Shown here: positions 34,135-44,753 of the stretch, in pieces
Layout of the letters: the number at the start of each line of letters is the position of its first letter
How positions within the stretch are numbered: the first letter of the stretch is position 1
NCBI GenBank assembly: GCA_964493425.1
Contig: CAZBMW010000010.1
Span: 31,762 to 95,761 of the forward strand
Length of the DNA: 64,000 nt
Source: CAYLMG01 sp964493425
GTDB taxonomy: Bacteria > Planctomycetota > Phycisphaerae > Sedimentisphaerales > Anaerobacaceae
Reading direction: 5' to 3'
Made by a program: the position numbers and the translations under genes
Notes under the pieces: generated by a model
The model's database searches: none
What the model saw: only the letters and a program-made list of their open reading frames with translations
Told to the model about the DNA's origin: nothing

Positions 34135-36414
34135 TTAATGTGCCACGGCGTTAGCCATCTGCAGCTTCTGATACTCACGATAAGCTTTGAACTGCTCTCG
34201 GAAATAACCGCCCTTCATCGGCTGCACTGCGAACATTATACAGCCGAGGATAGTAGCACTCACCTGCTTTAATTCAGCTATAGTTCTCAAAGCTGCACCT
34301 CTGGTTGTTTCCATAGCATTAAACACCAGAACAACTCCGTCAACAAGACCAGCCAGCAGCTTTACATCGCTGACCAGCAGCACCGGCGGTCCGTCAATTA
34401 CAACATAATCATATTTCTCACGTTGATATTTGATAAACTGCTCCATTGCTGCACCACCCAGCAGTTCAGCCGGATTCGGTGGTAACATACCCGCACTAAT
34501 CACATCAAGGTTCTCAATGCCGCTTGGTCTAATAACTTCGTGATAACCGCAAAGGCCGGAGAGTACGGTACTTAAACCCAATTCATACTCGCTGTTTTCT
34601 TCGACTTCTTCATTGCTGTCTTCAGCTTTTAGAACCGGTCCCGGCTCGGAAGGTGGGAAAATTGTATTTATATTCGGTCGCCAGAAGTTCGAGTCTATTA
34701 GCAGCACCTTGTTATTTTGACCGGCCAACGTCGTAGCGAGATTAACCGTCACAGAAGTTTTACCGTCACCAGCCATACCACTGCTTACCAGAAAAATCCT
34801 GGAGTTAGGCGCGGACGATATCAAATTACTTCTGAATCTCCGGTAAGCCTCGCTTATCACTGAATAGGGTGCTTTATTCACTGCCATAACAGGGTCAATA
34901 CTTTTGAGTTGCTCATCTTCGGCAACGTCTGGCACCACACCCAAAAGAGGTACACGCAAATATCTGCTAACATCTCGAGGTGTCCGCACAAGATCATTAA
35001 AACGCTCTATAAGAAATGCTACGCCAATTCCTAATAAAATTCCTAACAACGTACCACCAGGGAAAAACATCTCCCATCGCGGAAAGCTTACACTCAGGGG
35101 GACAAGGGCCTCGCCCATCCTCTTCACCTTTGGTGTTTCCGGGTCATTGAGTTTTATACTATACGTTGAAATAGCATTGTTAATCTCTTCCAGATCTGCT
35201 TGTTTTTCTTCTCTTTGAATCTGCAGATCTTCAAATTGAACTCGTGCTAAATCAAGTTGCTCCTTAGCTGCCTCAGCTTCTTGTTTTTGCCTTTGCAACT
35301 CATCAAGACTGCTCTGCAGCATCTCCAGTGTATCCTGTACGTTTTTTAGATTTGACTGTCTAATCAACTCGCCTATCTCGGCTTTTCTTTCTCTTCTCTT
35401 TTCATCGATCTCACTTATCCGCTCCTGTATCTGTTGCGTTATTCTGTGATTCTCGCCATACTTTGTGAGCCTGCTTGCTAATTCTACTTCCAATGCCACA
35501 CGAGTCTGAAGAAGAGAAGTCACTACAGGGTCATTTTCCACCAACCTAGAAACCTGCTCTGCAATCGGACCTGTAGCCTGTCTTTTCAGGGTTTCTATAG
35601 CCGTTTTTGTATTTGTAATATCGAGAATTAAATCATTATTTTCCAGCTCAAGATCAGCAACCCTTTGCGTAATTACATCCATATAGTTATGTGTTTCAAG
35701 GTCAGTAAAACCAGATTTAATGCGAAGAGCGTCCAAATTATTTTGTATTGTCGTCAATTCATTCCGAACGCTCGATAGCTGTTCTCGAAAGATCCTTATC
35801 TTTTCTCTGATATCAGCAGCTTCTCCTTCTCCACGCTCCCTCGTAAACAAATCAACAACCTCATTTGCTATCAAAGCTGCTTCTTCCTTATCGTGGCAGG
35901 TCATAGAAACAGTAATCAAGTCACTATCTCTTTCAGGTGTTGCCCTAAGATTCGCACTTAAATTCTGAAGTGCTTTTCTAATTGCTTTTTCAACACTTAC
36001 TTCTTCTGTAGCCCCCTCGGTCCTACCGAAATTTCTAAACCAATCAGTTTCTCGAATCCTGTCTCTGTTTAATAATTTACGGAAAAAACCCTGCTGGACT
36101 AATCGAGAAGCTAATGTTCTGCGATAAGAATATTGAATATCTTGGCCTACCATATAAGATGTTATTTGCAAAGGGTCCCTTTCCGCAGCTGATAAAACCT
36201 CGATATACGTAGCCGCCGTATATTCTGGAGCATACTCTCTCAGTAAAAACCAAGAAATACCACCAACAATAAAACCAGCCACGGTAAACAAAATTATAAG
36301 AAAAATATGCTGACGCAGCATTCCTATAACTTCACCGGCTGTTAAACCTGCAGCAACTCCAGGAACCGTTCTTACGACCTTACCCGCTTCTTGTGTTTGT
36401 ATTTGTTCTGCCAT
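34135..36414 (-). CDS. Wzz-type chain-length regulator fused to BY-kinase
   Basis: A 759-aa polysaccharide co-polymerase with kinase. A membrane helix at about 35-57 opens the Wzz domain, a long coiled coil spans about 190-430, and a second helix lies at about 445-468. The cytoplasmic bacterial tyrosine kinase domain follows: Walker A G-M-A-G-D-G-K-T near 546-553, Walker A' L-L-I-D-S-N-F-W-R-P near 573, Walker B V-V-I-D-G-P-P near 672. The usual A-D-L-R-R-P of Walker A' is changed after the Asp. Only three Tyr are in the last 26 residues, so the usual Tyr cluster is small. The family controls polymer length and export. Confidence 0.88.
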   Translation of the reverse strand: MAEQIQTQEAGKVVRTVPGVAAGLTAGEVIGMLRQHIFLIILFTVAGFIVGGISWFLLREYAPEYTAATYIEVLSAAERDPLQITSYMVGQDIQYSYRRTLASRLVQQGFFRKLLNRDRIRETDWFRNFGRTEGATEEVSVEKAIRKALQNLSANLRATPERDSDLITVSMTCHDKEEAALIANEVVDLFTRERGEGEAADIREKIRIFREQLSSVRNELTTIQNNLDALRIKSGFTDLETHNYMDVITQRVADLELENNDLILDITNTKTAIETLKRQATGPIAEQVSRLVENDPVVTSLLQTRVALEVELASRLTKYGENHRITQQIQERISEIDEKRRERKAEIGELIRQSNLKNVQDTLEMLQSSLDELQRQKQEAEAAKEQLDLARVQFEDLQIQREEKQADLEEINNAISTYSIKLNDPETPKVKRMGEALVPLSVSFPRWEMFFPGGTLLGILLGIGVAFLIERFNDLVRTPRDVSRYLRVPLLGVVPDVAEDEQLKSIDPVMAVNKAPYSVISEAYRRFRSNLISSAPNSRIFLVSSGMAGDGKTSVTVNLATTLAGQNNKVLLIDSNFWRPNINTIFPPSEPGPVLKAEDSNEEVEENSEYELGLSTVLSGLCGYHEVIRPSGIENLDVISAGMLPPNPAELLGGAAMEQFIKYQREKYDYVVIDGPPVLLVSDVKLLAGLVDGVVLVFNAMETTRGAALRTIAELKQVSATILGCIMFAVQPMKGGYFREQFKAYREYQKLQMANAVAH

Positions 36415-36477
36415 TTTAGCCTCACATCATATTTTAATATGCTGCTCATATGAATCACATAATCTCTTCAAACAAGA

Positions 36478-39400
36478 TCATTCTTCTGAAAGCCGCGCAA
36501 TCGCGGACCTTATTCTTTCACTATCCGCCTCTGACAAACTATCGCCACCCACAGCAAGTGCCTGTTTATAAGCGTCAACAGCCTGTAATTTCACCCCGAG
36601 TTTTTCCTGTATCATCCCTAAACGCTCATAGACCTTCCACGATACGTTCATCCGACGCAATTGAAATTGCTGTATAGCTTCATACATATATTCCTCTGCC
36701 TCGGAGTATTTCCCATTTAAATATAAAACATACCCATAAGTATCTAAGTACTCTGGGTTGTTCGGCCTGATCTCATAAGCCTGCTTTGCATACTCCAGAG
36801 CATCTTCTAACTTTTCACCACTTTCCGCCAGTATAAAAGCCAAATTATTCAAAGCGTCCGCACTACTATTTTTCGGCATTTCATCAAGCAAACTTTTGTA
36901 CTCATCAATAGCTTTTTGCAGATAACTTTTATCGGAAGTTTGTTCATAAGCCACGTAGAGGATATTTGCCTTTTTACTCATATAATTAATCTTCATGTTC
37001 TTGTCTGACCCGATAATATCAATGCACCTGTCGATAATCTCAATAGCCTCATCGTAGCGGCCGTTAAATACATTCAGGTTATACATAAATAAATTCGCCG
37101 GTAATGACCTCGGGTCCTGGCGGATTTTTTCATTGCAATACACCTCGGCCTCCTCTCTGCCGATAATCTGATACATAGCACGCAGTATTTCATATTGGAG
37201 GCTCTCATCACCTTCGGTTGTATCAGCTGCCTGGCGGGCATATCGTACAGCCTTCTCTTTATTTCCAAGCATCATTTCCGCCTCCGCCATCTCTATCAAC
37301 GCTATCGGAGCAAACTCTGTATTCATATATTTTCCAGCTTCTTCAAAAAGTTTATCTAATTGTTGAGACCTCAAAAGAGCCTCTAAATACCCATTTAATG
37401 CTGACCGACTACCCTGCCCCTCCTCCCTGCTTTTGTTCCAAGCATGGCTGAACAACTGCTCTGCAAGTCTGAAATCACCATCTTCCATAGCAAATCTGGC
37501 AGAGCGGTCAAGCCAGTACGTATTGTCTGGAAATTTTTTACGAGTATCATCATACAACTCCATAAGAGCCTCTCTTCTGCCAAGCCTCAAATAAATCCAT
37601 TCAAGTAAAAACCTCGCTTCGAGCGATGTCTCTGGAGAATTCATTATACCTCTCAGCTCAGCTATGGCATATTCATCACGACCCTGTGCCGCATAAGCCT
37701 TTGCTCGGAAAAGATTTGTTTCTGGATCGGTCGCCAGCAGCTCACTCCTGTCAAGATCACTGATTGCTTTATCATAATCAGCCATTAATAGATATATCTG
37801 ACCTCTCAACCGCCAGGTTAATGCACTACTATTGTCGCTCTCAATGCTTTGGTTTGCCATATCAAGCGCTTCTTTCAAACGGCCACGCTTCATCAACAAC
37901 CACGCCTCAATGTATTGTGCCGTCGGCTCATCAGGGAACTTTTCCCTAAAGCTTTGCAACCTGTTCTCTGCTTCCTGAATCAGGCCTACATTGAGGTAAA
38001 TCCTAATCTGCAAAAGTCGATTACTTATATTATCCTCAAGGGCCAACAGTTCTTCAGAGTATCTTTGCGCATTTTCTTTGTCCAACGTCTTTCCAGCAAC
38101 AATCGCAAGCCCTTTGAGCACACCTATATTTGTCCTATCATTCGCATATGACTGCTCTAAAAGGCTCTTGGCTTTTTCATACTGACCAGCTTGATAATAA
38201 TATGTCCAAAGAAACTCCTGGTTCTTAGACTCTGTTAACAACTTTTCAGCCTCTTTCTCCTGACCGATAGCTCTTAAAAAATTCGCATAACTATAAATCG
38301 CCTCTTGATTATCAGGTTCTATAGACAAAGCATCTTTGTATGCCGAAACCGCCATATCAATCAACGCTTCTTTGCGATGTCCATCTTCTTCCTCAACAGC
38401 TATATCTCCCGCCAACTCACCAAGTAAAAACGAATCTTGTACAGTCAAAGAAATACTACGGATGTATTGCAAAACCGCTACAGCTCTATCTGGTTCTGTA
38501 GACCTTATTAAGCCCGCATAAAATCTATATAAATCTAAGTCGCCGGGATTAACTTTCATCGCTAATGCAAGAGTGTTCCTGAGCTCCTCCTGCTGCTCAA
38601 GCGTGACAGTTTTACCAAGTCTTTGATTACGCTGGTTGAGAAGCGCTGCAAGATTTTTAGAAATAGAACCATCCATAGGATTTAAGAACAACGCTTCTCG
38701 AGCGTCTTCCAAGGCTGCCTGCTCATTCCCAAGAGCAGCATGAACATTACTTCTTAATAAATAGCCGTAAGAAAAAACAGGCCTTTGTCTTAAGCACTCA
38801 TTAAATAAAGTCAAAGCCTCGGGCTCCCCTTTAGAAGCAGCAAGACGAGCAGCAAAAAAACCGCCCTCACACTCGTCAAGATTATTAACTCTGACAATAT
38901 CTTTCAACCTCCCTGCCAGCTGCCAGTCTTTATTCTGCAAAGCAATCCCAAAAAGACCATAAATAGCTATTTGCTTTCTGTTTATTACTTCCTCACTTTC
39001 ACCTTGAATCTCCGGAATAGTTTCCCCAACCAAGTATTCTGCTATTACTTTCTTATACTCCTGTGCTGCTTTGTCCAATTGCCCGGTTCTGTTGTAGAAA
39101 GAACCAAGTTCGACAGCCCTTTTCATAGGATCTGATATCTGCTTCAAAACTGACTCTTCTATTTCATTACGCCTGCCGACAGTAACTCTGCCCGGCTCAG
39201 GTTCAGAAAGCAGCCTTTTATAAAACAAAGCGGTAGAATTCTCAGGTAAAGATTCCAAAATCACATCTGTCAAATTCCTTGCCTCTTCAATCCTTCCCAA
39301 AAATACATTATCCTCACAAAATGTAGCAATGTAGGCATCTTCTACTGCCGAGGCTTTTGTGGTCAACAACTTGATTATAAGAGAGGATAGCGTGTCTTCA

Positions 39401-41343
39401 TAGCTGGACAATTCAGCCGACAGCGCTTCCTCGGACTCTTCAGGCTTGGCTATACTTTCTCTTGGTCTTACTTCAAAAAGCTCCTCTTCAACTCTCTCCA
39501 GCCTACTTTCGCTCAAAGCTGTTCGGATTTGCCTTATCTTGGCCTGCTCCAATGTTATTCTGAGCTTGATTGTATCAACATCTTCCCGTGGCTCGGAAGC
39601 CAATTCCTCTAACGCCTCTTCAAATTGACCAGCTCCTATATAAGCAAGAATCTTGAGAGTACGACTTGTCTGATTGGGACCGAATAACTGTTCATAATAA
39701 CCTATGTTCGCTGCAGCTGTTGCCCAATTTTCCAGTCCAATAAGAACCTTAGCATAGTCAAGAACCGCCTCAGGTCTTGACCAAGTGGCAATGCCGGACT
39801 GTATCGCATCGGTAAAAAACGCTACAACTATTCCTTGCTCAGAACTATTTTCAAAAGCCTTGGCAAGCAGATAAGGAAGATGAGGGTCCATCCGTTTCGT
39901 TCCTTCAGAGGCCCTTATCTGCTCATATGCTGCATACATCTTCCTGATCGCAACGCTTCTATTGCCTTTCGCAAACTCAAGCATCCCCTCCCATTTAGTA
40001 ACATAGATGTTTTCACCACTGCCGATTATTTGCTCAATCTCGTGTATAGCTTCCTCAGCGGAGGCGATAAATTGTTGTTTCTCAGACTCAGATATCGGCT
40101 TAAAGGGTTCAACTGCCTGTTCGATATAACGGTCCGCAAGAAAACTATAAAGAGTAAGAAGATTCATTCTATTTTCCCAGGCTCGCGGTCCTGTCGTTTC
40201 CTGTGCACCCAGAAGTTCAAGAGCACTTCTTGCCAAATTTATCGACTTCTCGAAATCTTGCGCATCTTTTCTTCCATGAATTGAAAACTTGTAATAAGAC
40301 AAAGTCGCTGCTCTTATTAAATAAAGAACCTCTTCCTTATCCAACGAAACACACCTGTCAATAGCTTCCACGGCTTTATCAATACTTTGCGGACACATTA
40401 AAGAATAGTAATTCGCCAATCCCATAAATGCCTGCGGACTTGAATCAAACCTTTTTACAAGTGATAAAAACTCAGGTTCAAGTAATTTTACCGCTTCCCG
40501 TCCCTCTCTGTCCGCTAACGTAAGCTTCAGACTCAGAAGATTAATATGCGCATCGACATTATCCTCTGCAGCTTCAACACATTCGGTCAAAAGCTCTTTG
40601 GCCTGCTGTATTGAATTTTCTCTTGCTTCAAAATTACCTTTCTCGGCCTGATTTTCCCCCTGAAATCGTATCGCCCGCGCCATAAACCAACTGACCTTAA
40701 CATTTTCCGGCTCAAGCTCCTTAGCCTGTTTCAAATCCTCCATCGCCTGTTCACATACCTCCTCCGGCATACCTACCATTCCCCTCATTGCCATCTCTAA
40801 TCTGGCTCTACCTCTAAGCAAATACAAATAACAGTCAAGACGATTGGAAAGAGGTTCTTGAAGTTCATCAAATGTCTCCCACTTGGCTGGGTTTTCAGAA
40901 AAGAGATTTCTATCTACATTTTCCAAGAATTCAGAAACCTCTGAATCGATTCTCTGCCAAAAGCTGTCTACCCCACTGTTCGCTACTATGTAATTATATC
41001 TTAAACGTTCAAGACGAGCTTTGGCATTAGTCGGCTCTATCAGAACGATATTCTCCCAGCAATTCCGTATCTCTTTCCAATCCTCTTGTACATGATAAGC
41101 ATCAATAAGCTTAAAAATTATCTCTATTTTTAATGAATCTTTTCTGGCCCTACCGACAGCCTTTACAAAAGCTCTTTCAGCAGACTCATAATCCCCCGCC
41201 GCTAATGCTCGTTCACCATCCGAAATAAAACTATAAGGATCGCCACGGAATTGAAGAATGAACATAATCGCACCAAGCAATACAACTAAAAATATAACCA
41301 AACCTATAATTGCAACCTTTTTATTTAGTCTTCTTACTGCCAT
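36478..41343 (-). CDS. Giant membrane-anchored TPR-repeat protein
   Basis: A 1621-aa protein with one N-terminal membrane helix (about 9-32) and almost continuous tetratricopeptide-like repeats to the C-terminus. Typical TPR signatures such as G-D-Y-E-S-A-E-R-A-F, G-K-Y-S-E-A-E-E-Y and P-N-N-P-E-Y-L-D-T-Y-G-Y are visible. Topology suggests the repeats lie outside the cytoplasm as a scaffold. Very large TPR proteins accompany exosortase/PEP-CTERM exopolysaccharide loci (PrsT-like). It sits between the EpsI-like gene and the BY-kinase with short gaps. A GAGGT site precedes ATG 41343. No catalytic domain is recognised. Confidence 0.85.
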   Translation of the reverse strand: MAVRRLNKKVAIIGLVIFLVVLLGAIMFILQFRGDPYSFISDGERALAAGDYESAERAFVKAVGRARKDSLKIEIIFKLIDAYHVQEDWKEIRNCWENIVLIEPTNAKARLERLRYNYIVANSGVDSFWQRIDSEVSEFLENVDRNLFSENPAKWETFDELQEPLSNRLDCYLYLLRGRARLEMAMRGMVGMPEEVCEQAMEDLKQAKELEPENVKVSWFMARAIRFQGENQAEKGNFEARENSIQQAKELLTECVEAAEDNVDAHINLLSLKLTLADREGREAVKLLEPEFLSLVKRFDSSPQAFMGLANYYSLMCPQSIDKAVEAIDRCVSLDKEEVLYLIRAATLSYYKFSIHGRKDAQDFEKSINLARSALELLGAQETTGPRAWENRMNLLTLYSFLADRYIEQAVEPFKPISESEKQQFIASAEEAIHEIEQIIGSGENIYVTKWEGMLEFAKGNRSVAIRKMYAAYEQIRASEGTKRMDPHLPYLLAKAFENSSEQGIVVAFFTDAIQSGIATWSRPEAVLDYAKVLIGLENWATAAANIGYYEQLFGPNQTSRTLKILAYIGAGQFEEALEELASEPREDVDTIKLRITLEQAKIRQIRTALSESRLERVEEELFEVRPRESIAKPEESEEALSAELSSYEDTLSSLIIKLLTTKASAVEDAYIATFCEDNVFLGRIEEARNLTDVILESLPENSTALFYKRLLSEPEPGRVTVGRRNEIEESVLKQISDPMKRAVELGSFYNRTGQLDKAAQEYKKVIAEYLVGETIPEIQGESEEVINRKQIAIYGLFGIALQNKDWQLAGRLKDIVRVNNLDECEGGFFAARLAASKGEPEALTLFNECLRQRPVFSYGYLLRSNVHAALGNEQAALEDAREALFLNPMDGSISKNLAALLNQRNQRLGKTVTLEQQEELRNTLALAMKVNPGDLDLYRFYAGLIRSTEPDRAVAVLQYIRSISLTVQDSFLLGELAGDIAVEEEDGHRKEALIDMAVSAYKDALSIEPDNQEAIYSYANFLRAIGQEKEAEKLLTESKNQEFLWTYYYQAGQYEKAKSLLEQSYANDRTNIGVLKGLAIVAGKTLDKENAQRYSEELLALEDNISNRLLQIRIYLNVGLIQEAENRLQSFREKFPDEPTAQYIEAWLLMKRGRLKEALDMANQSIESDNSSALTWRLRGQIYLLMADYDKAISDLDRSELLATDPETNLFRAKAYAAQGRDEYAIAELRGIMNSPETSLEARFLLEWIYLRLGRREALMELYDDTRKKFPDNTYWLDRSARFAMEDGDFRLAEQLFSHAWNKSREEGQGSRSALNGYLEALLRSQQLDKLFEEAGKYMNTEFAPIALIEMAEAEMMLGNKEKAVRYARQAADTTEGDESLQYEILRAMYQIIGREEAEVYCNEKIRQDPRSLPANLFMYNLNVFNGRYDEAIEIIDRCIDIIGSDKNMKINYMSKKANILYVAYEQTSDKSYLQKAIDEYKSLLDEMPKNSSADALNNLAFILAESGEKLEDALEYAKQAYEIRPNNPEYLDTYGYVLYLNGKYSEAEEYMYEAIQQFQLRRMNVSWKVYERLGMIQEKLGVKLQAVDAYKQALAVGGDSLSEADSERIRSAIARLSEE

Positions 41344-41395
41344 AATCCAACCTCACATTAATATTATTGAACATCAAATCACTTCAGCTTATAAT

Positions 41396-42160
41396 TTATT
41401 CTTCCATATCAGGCCAATGTTTCTCTTCCAATATCGGCAAAATAATGCTTAAAAGCTTCTGGCCTGCTGAAAGAACCTCCTGCTGGTTTGGGTAAAACCG
41501 CATTCCAAACTCGTTTATATTATAAAATTTCAACTCAACTTTCGAAAAATACGAATATTTCCGAAAAAAGTTCTTACTAAGGATTGACCTCGCACTATCT
41601 CTGCTGTTTGCATAAAGACCGTCAACATTAATAAAGTAAAGTACCGGATATCGCACTTCAGTAACTAACAGGTTCTCTGCTTTACTGCCAAAAACAAGAT
41701 ACCTCACAGGAATTTCATTCTTGGTGTTATTGAGAAATATCTCAAGACTCAGACTTTCCCTCTCAAGTAATTGATTACCTCCACCTACATAACACTCTTC
41801 CGGGACATGCGGCACCATATCAGGAAGCTCATAATAAGTAATAAACAACAAACATTTACGCACCGGGCTCTCTGCAGCAACTTGCGTATCTTCCAGAGTC
41901 CACTGGATATAGTCTTCGGTACCAAGGCTTTTCACTACTTCATCATAATCTACTTTCTCTTTGGCAAAAACTATGTACGGACCCAATCCCTCCTCATCCA
42001 GATAATCCAGACTTCGCTTTAAAGGCAGTGGCTCTTTTTTGAGGTATCCTCCGAGGCCATGTATTAAAATCGGCATCCCAACCGCACTTATTGCAAGAAC
42101 CGTAACACATATTAAAAAGGCTGGTTGTACATATAATTTTATAACAGATTTAGCTTCCAT
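41396..42160 (-). CDS. Exosortase-associated EpsI-like protein
   Basis: A protein of about 254 aa, starting at ATG 42160 (a TTG two codons earlier is less likely). One N-terminal membrane helix (about 9-31) is followed by a periplasmic domain. The segment V-P-H-V-P-E-E-C-Y-V-G-G-G matches the H-x-P-E-x-C-Y-x-G-G motif of EpsI-family proteins linked to exosortase. It is 17 bp downstream of the exosortase gene. The role of EpsI is not well defined; it is needed with the exosortase in exopolysaccharide systems. Confidence 0.75.
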   Translation of the reverse strand: MEAKSVIKLYVQPAFLICVTVLAISAVGMPILIHGLGGYLKKEPLPLKRSLDYLDEEGLGPYIVFAKEKVDYDEVVKSLGTEDYIQWTLEDTQVAAESPVRKCLLFITYYELPDMVPHVPEECYVGGGNQLLERESLSLEIFLNNTKNEIPVRYLVFGSKAENLLVTEVRYPVLYFINVDGLYANSRDSARSILSKNFFRKYSYFSKVELKFYNINEFGMRFYPNQQEVLSAGQKLLSIILPILEEKHWPDMEE

Positions 42161-42183
42161 AATCAACCATTTATAAAAATAAC

Positions 42184-43155
42184 TTATGGGCTTCTACGCA
42201 CAATCACGCCTTCCTCACCGGTCACTTTTTGTTCAACAAATAAATTTGACATAAACCAAGCGATAAAATAGTATAGCCCAAATGCCAAAACCAGCATTCC
42301 CATACCGAGAATATCATGATAAATACCTTGCGTATACTTAGGGGCTATAAATACATGAATAAAACCTGTAACTGTAACCCGTACAATATTGCAGAATATC
42401 GCTATCGGTACAGTAAATAACAGCAGGATTACTCGCTGCCATATCGGCCTGTAGTGTAAATACGCCATCGCAACACCCAATGCCAAAAAGGCCATCAGTA
42501 ATCTCATACCGCTGCAAGCCTCTGCCACATTTAATGCCGGCTCCAAGTGCTTTCCCTTGTAAAAAACATCTATGACCACTCCGCTGACCGTAGCATCCAA
42601 ACCACCAACAAGATTCAGCAAAGCTGTTGCAACCACAGCTGCCAGCTTTCGCATCGGCATAGTAAGCCGAACATAGTATCCCTGCGGCAGCGGAACCGCA
42701 AATATCAAAAACAATATAGCAAGCCACGTATACTTAACCATTCGCCAGCCGCACAAAAACAACACGATTGTTCCAAGAATGGCCACCATCAATACTTGGC
42801 GAATATAGGTAGCTCTGAGGCTCGGGATGGACATATTGAGAATATAAAGTCCAAGACAGCACAACAAAAAAAATAAACCGAGATAGTTCGGTCTGGACTT
42901 CAGAGTCAATATCTCTTTTTTACGCTGATTGATAAAGTATAAGCTGAAAAAGGGAATGAGAAATCCGTGAGACCAGCTCGGATCTGAAATCCATTTCACA
43001 ACGATTCGCTCGATTTCATATCGGAAAATCCACCAGAAAAAGCCGCCGATTATCAATACCTTTATGTAACTGTGCAAGCTGAGTTCAAGCCAGCTTGCCC
43101 GAGTTGTATTCGCTTGCTTGCTTTGTGAACCAACCGTTTCAAAACTCTCTGCCAT
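42184..43155 (-). CDS. Exosortase (XrtA-like membrane transpeptidase)
   Basis: A 323-aa protein with about eight hydrophobic segments. The three catalytic landmarks of exosortase/archaeosortase enzymes are present: Cys214 in A-E-A-C-S-G-M-R, Arg259 in F-C-N-I-V-R-V-T, and His280 in Y-H-D-I-L-G. The early W-S-H-G-F-L-I-P motif is also typical. Exosortases cleave C-terminal PEP-CTERM-like signals and sort proteins to the cell surface. No PEP-CTERM-type tail was found on any protein in the window, so its substrates are elsewhere or use another signal. It is second in the polysaccharide operon, 32 bp after the Wza-type gene. Confidence 0.9.
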   Translation of the reverse strand: MAESFETVGSQSKQANTTRASWLELSLHSYIKVLIIGGFFWWIFRYEIERIVVKWISDPSWSHGFLIPFFSLYFINQRKKEILTLKSRPNYLGLFFLLCCLGLYILNMSIPSLRATYIRQVLMVAILGTIVLFLCGWRMVKYTWLAILFLIFAVPLPQGYYVRLTMPMRKLAAVVATALLNLVGGLDATVSGVVIDVFYKGKHLEPALNVAEACSGMRLLMAFLALGVAMAYLHYRPIWQRVILLLFTVPIAIFCNIVRVTVTGFIHVFIAPKYTQGIYHDILGMGMLVLAFGLYYFIAWFMSNLFVEQKVTGEEGVIVRRSP

Positions 43156-43187
43156 AATCTAAGCATTATACCAAAATTTCCCGGCTT

Positions 43188-44753
43188 TTAAAGGCTAAAA
43201 GGTCCTAACGGATGTCTCATACCAAAATCCCGATAGCTGAAATTCCGGTCATAAATGAAGCCAAATCCATAACTGGCCCGGAAAGCACCTCGTAAGATTG
43301 TCCGCCACTGAGACGTTGGATGTGTGCCCACATTGATTAAATCATGCGGCTTTATGAAGAAATCCGGCTGTTCGCCTCTGGCAATTTTATCCAGATTTAC
43401 CATTACGATTTCCTCTTTATCTTTTCCGATACGTCTTGTCACTTCACAATGTTTTGGCCAAGCCAGCGGATTAAGACCTCCTGCCGTTGCTATTGCCATC
43501 TTTAATGTTAAAGGCCGGCCGGTTATTACGAAAGCACCAACCCGGTTGACATTACCCATAACATAAAACTCCCCGACAAGGTCGACCGGCACATGAATTG
43601 TATCTCCTTCCCTAATCACAATGTTATACTTGGGATCGCCAGCCAATAGTTTATCTGCCGGAATCCTAATAAGTCTTACCTTAGGTTCTTGTGGCTCTTC
43701 GGCCTCCCATTCAAACTCATAAGGCAAGACCGGCTCTTCTTCAATCCTGCCAATTCCTCCAGGCCGCCTGCCAACCTCAACCGGGACCCACTTTCCATCC
43801 CTGAATATCCATTCAATCCGGCCGGCTTCCTCTGCCCGTCCAAAACCGGATTCAAAACCTGAAATTTCACTCAACAAATCAACTCCTCCGGGTGATACCG
43901 CACCAAGAAGTTCCCGGTCAGTTACCATTTCTGAAGAAGTCATAACAAGCTCATCAAGTTTGCCTTTGTCATCCTCGCTCCTCGGCATTATCATTCTAAG
44001 CATATCCTGTTCTGGTATATACATTTCCTCGGTGTCGATGGGCCCGAGCAATTCTTCGTCTATAGGTTGAGTTGTTTCTCTCACTTCTTTAGGACGACGA
44101 GAAACATAAATATAGCTGACATTAAACTGACCTACCCCCCCGGCCTGGGCAACAGCATCAAGCAGGCGATAATCATAACGAGGAATCGAAAACCTGCCCG
44201 CATTACGTACTCCCTGTCCAGAGACGGAAAATGTGCGCTTCTGTGAACTCAATAAAATCACATTCACCAATGGCTCTTTTAATAAGTTCGGTCTCAGAAT
44301 ATTCCTAATCTCCTCCTCGAGCTGTCTTTCTGTCAAACCAGCTACCTCAATCACACCAACTTCCATTACATTTATCTTGCCGGTTTCGTTTACCATATAA
44401 TCTTGTGTAAAAGTTATATTATCTGCAAGCAATTCATAGATTTGTACTCTTAAAGCATCTCCAGGGCTAAACGTATAGTCAATCTCATCTGCAACAATAT
44501 CGGATGGAAGTGGTTCCTCAGCTCCTTCAAAAGCCGATGGTTCCTCATCTTCAACACCCAATGAATCAAGTATTACATTTACCGCCGGCACTGGACGAAA
44601 CCTGCCTATCTGCGTCGGGTCAAGAATCCTGTTGTTGTGGTCGCAACCCGAAAGAAATCCACAGAAAATTACTAAAGTAATACAGTACTTAAAAATGTTT
44701 TGAAAAACCGTATTACCAGCCGATACAAATGATACATTCTGCATCTTTTCCAT
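43188..44753 (-). CDS. Polysaccharide export lipoprotein (Wza-type, SLBB domains)
   Basis: A 521-aa outer-membrane export lipoprotein. The signal peptide ends at a lipobox F-L-S-G-C (Cys37). The Poly_export domain (about 90-170, Y-T-F-S-P-G-D-A-L-R-V-Q-I-Y) is followed by SLBB domains near 175-215 and 380-460 (R-E-G-D-T-I-H-V-P). The two SLBB parts are separated by an unusual acidic linker rich in Glu and Gly (about 220-370). It is the first gene of the six-gene operon running left to 33133. ATG 44753 has AAGGAAG about 9 nt upstream. Confidence 0.88.
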   Translation of the reverse strand: MEKMQNVSFVSAGNTVFQNIFKYCITLVIFCGFLSGCDHNNRILDPTQIGRFRPVPAVNVILDSLGVEDEEPSAFEGAEEPLPSDIVADEIDYTFSPGDALRVQIYELLADNITFTQDYMVNETGKINVMEVGVIEVAGLTERQLEEEIRNILRPNLLKEPLVNVILLSSQKRTFSVSGQGVRNAGRFSIPRYDYRLLDAVAQAGGVGQFNVSYIYVSRRPKEVRETTQPIDEELLGPIDTEEMYIPEQDMLRMIMPRSEDDKGKLDELVMTSSEMVTDRELLGAVSPGGVDLLSEISGFESGFGRAEEAGRIEWIFRDGKWVPVEVGRRPGGIGRIEEEPVLPYEFEWEAEEPQEPKVRLIRIPADKLLAGDPKYNIVIREGDTIHVPVDLVGEFYVMGNVNRVGAFVITGRPLTLKMAIATAGGLNPLAWPKHCEVTRRIGKDKEEIVMVNLDKIARGEQPDFFIKPHDLINVGTHPTSQWRTILRGAFRASYGFGFIYDRNFSYRDFGMRHPLGPFSL

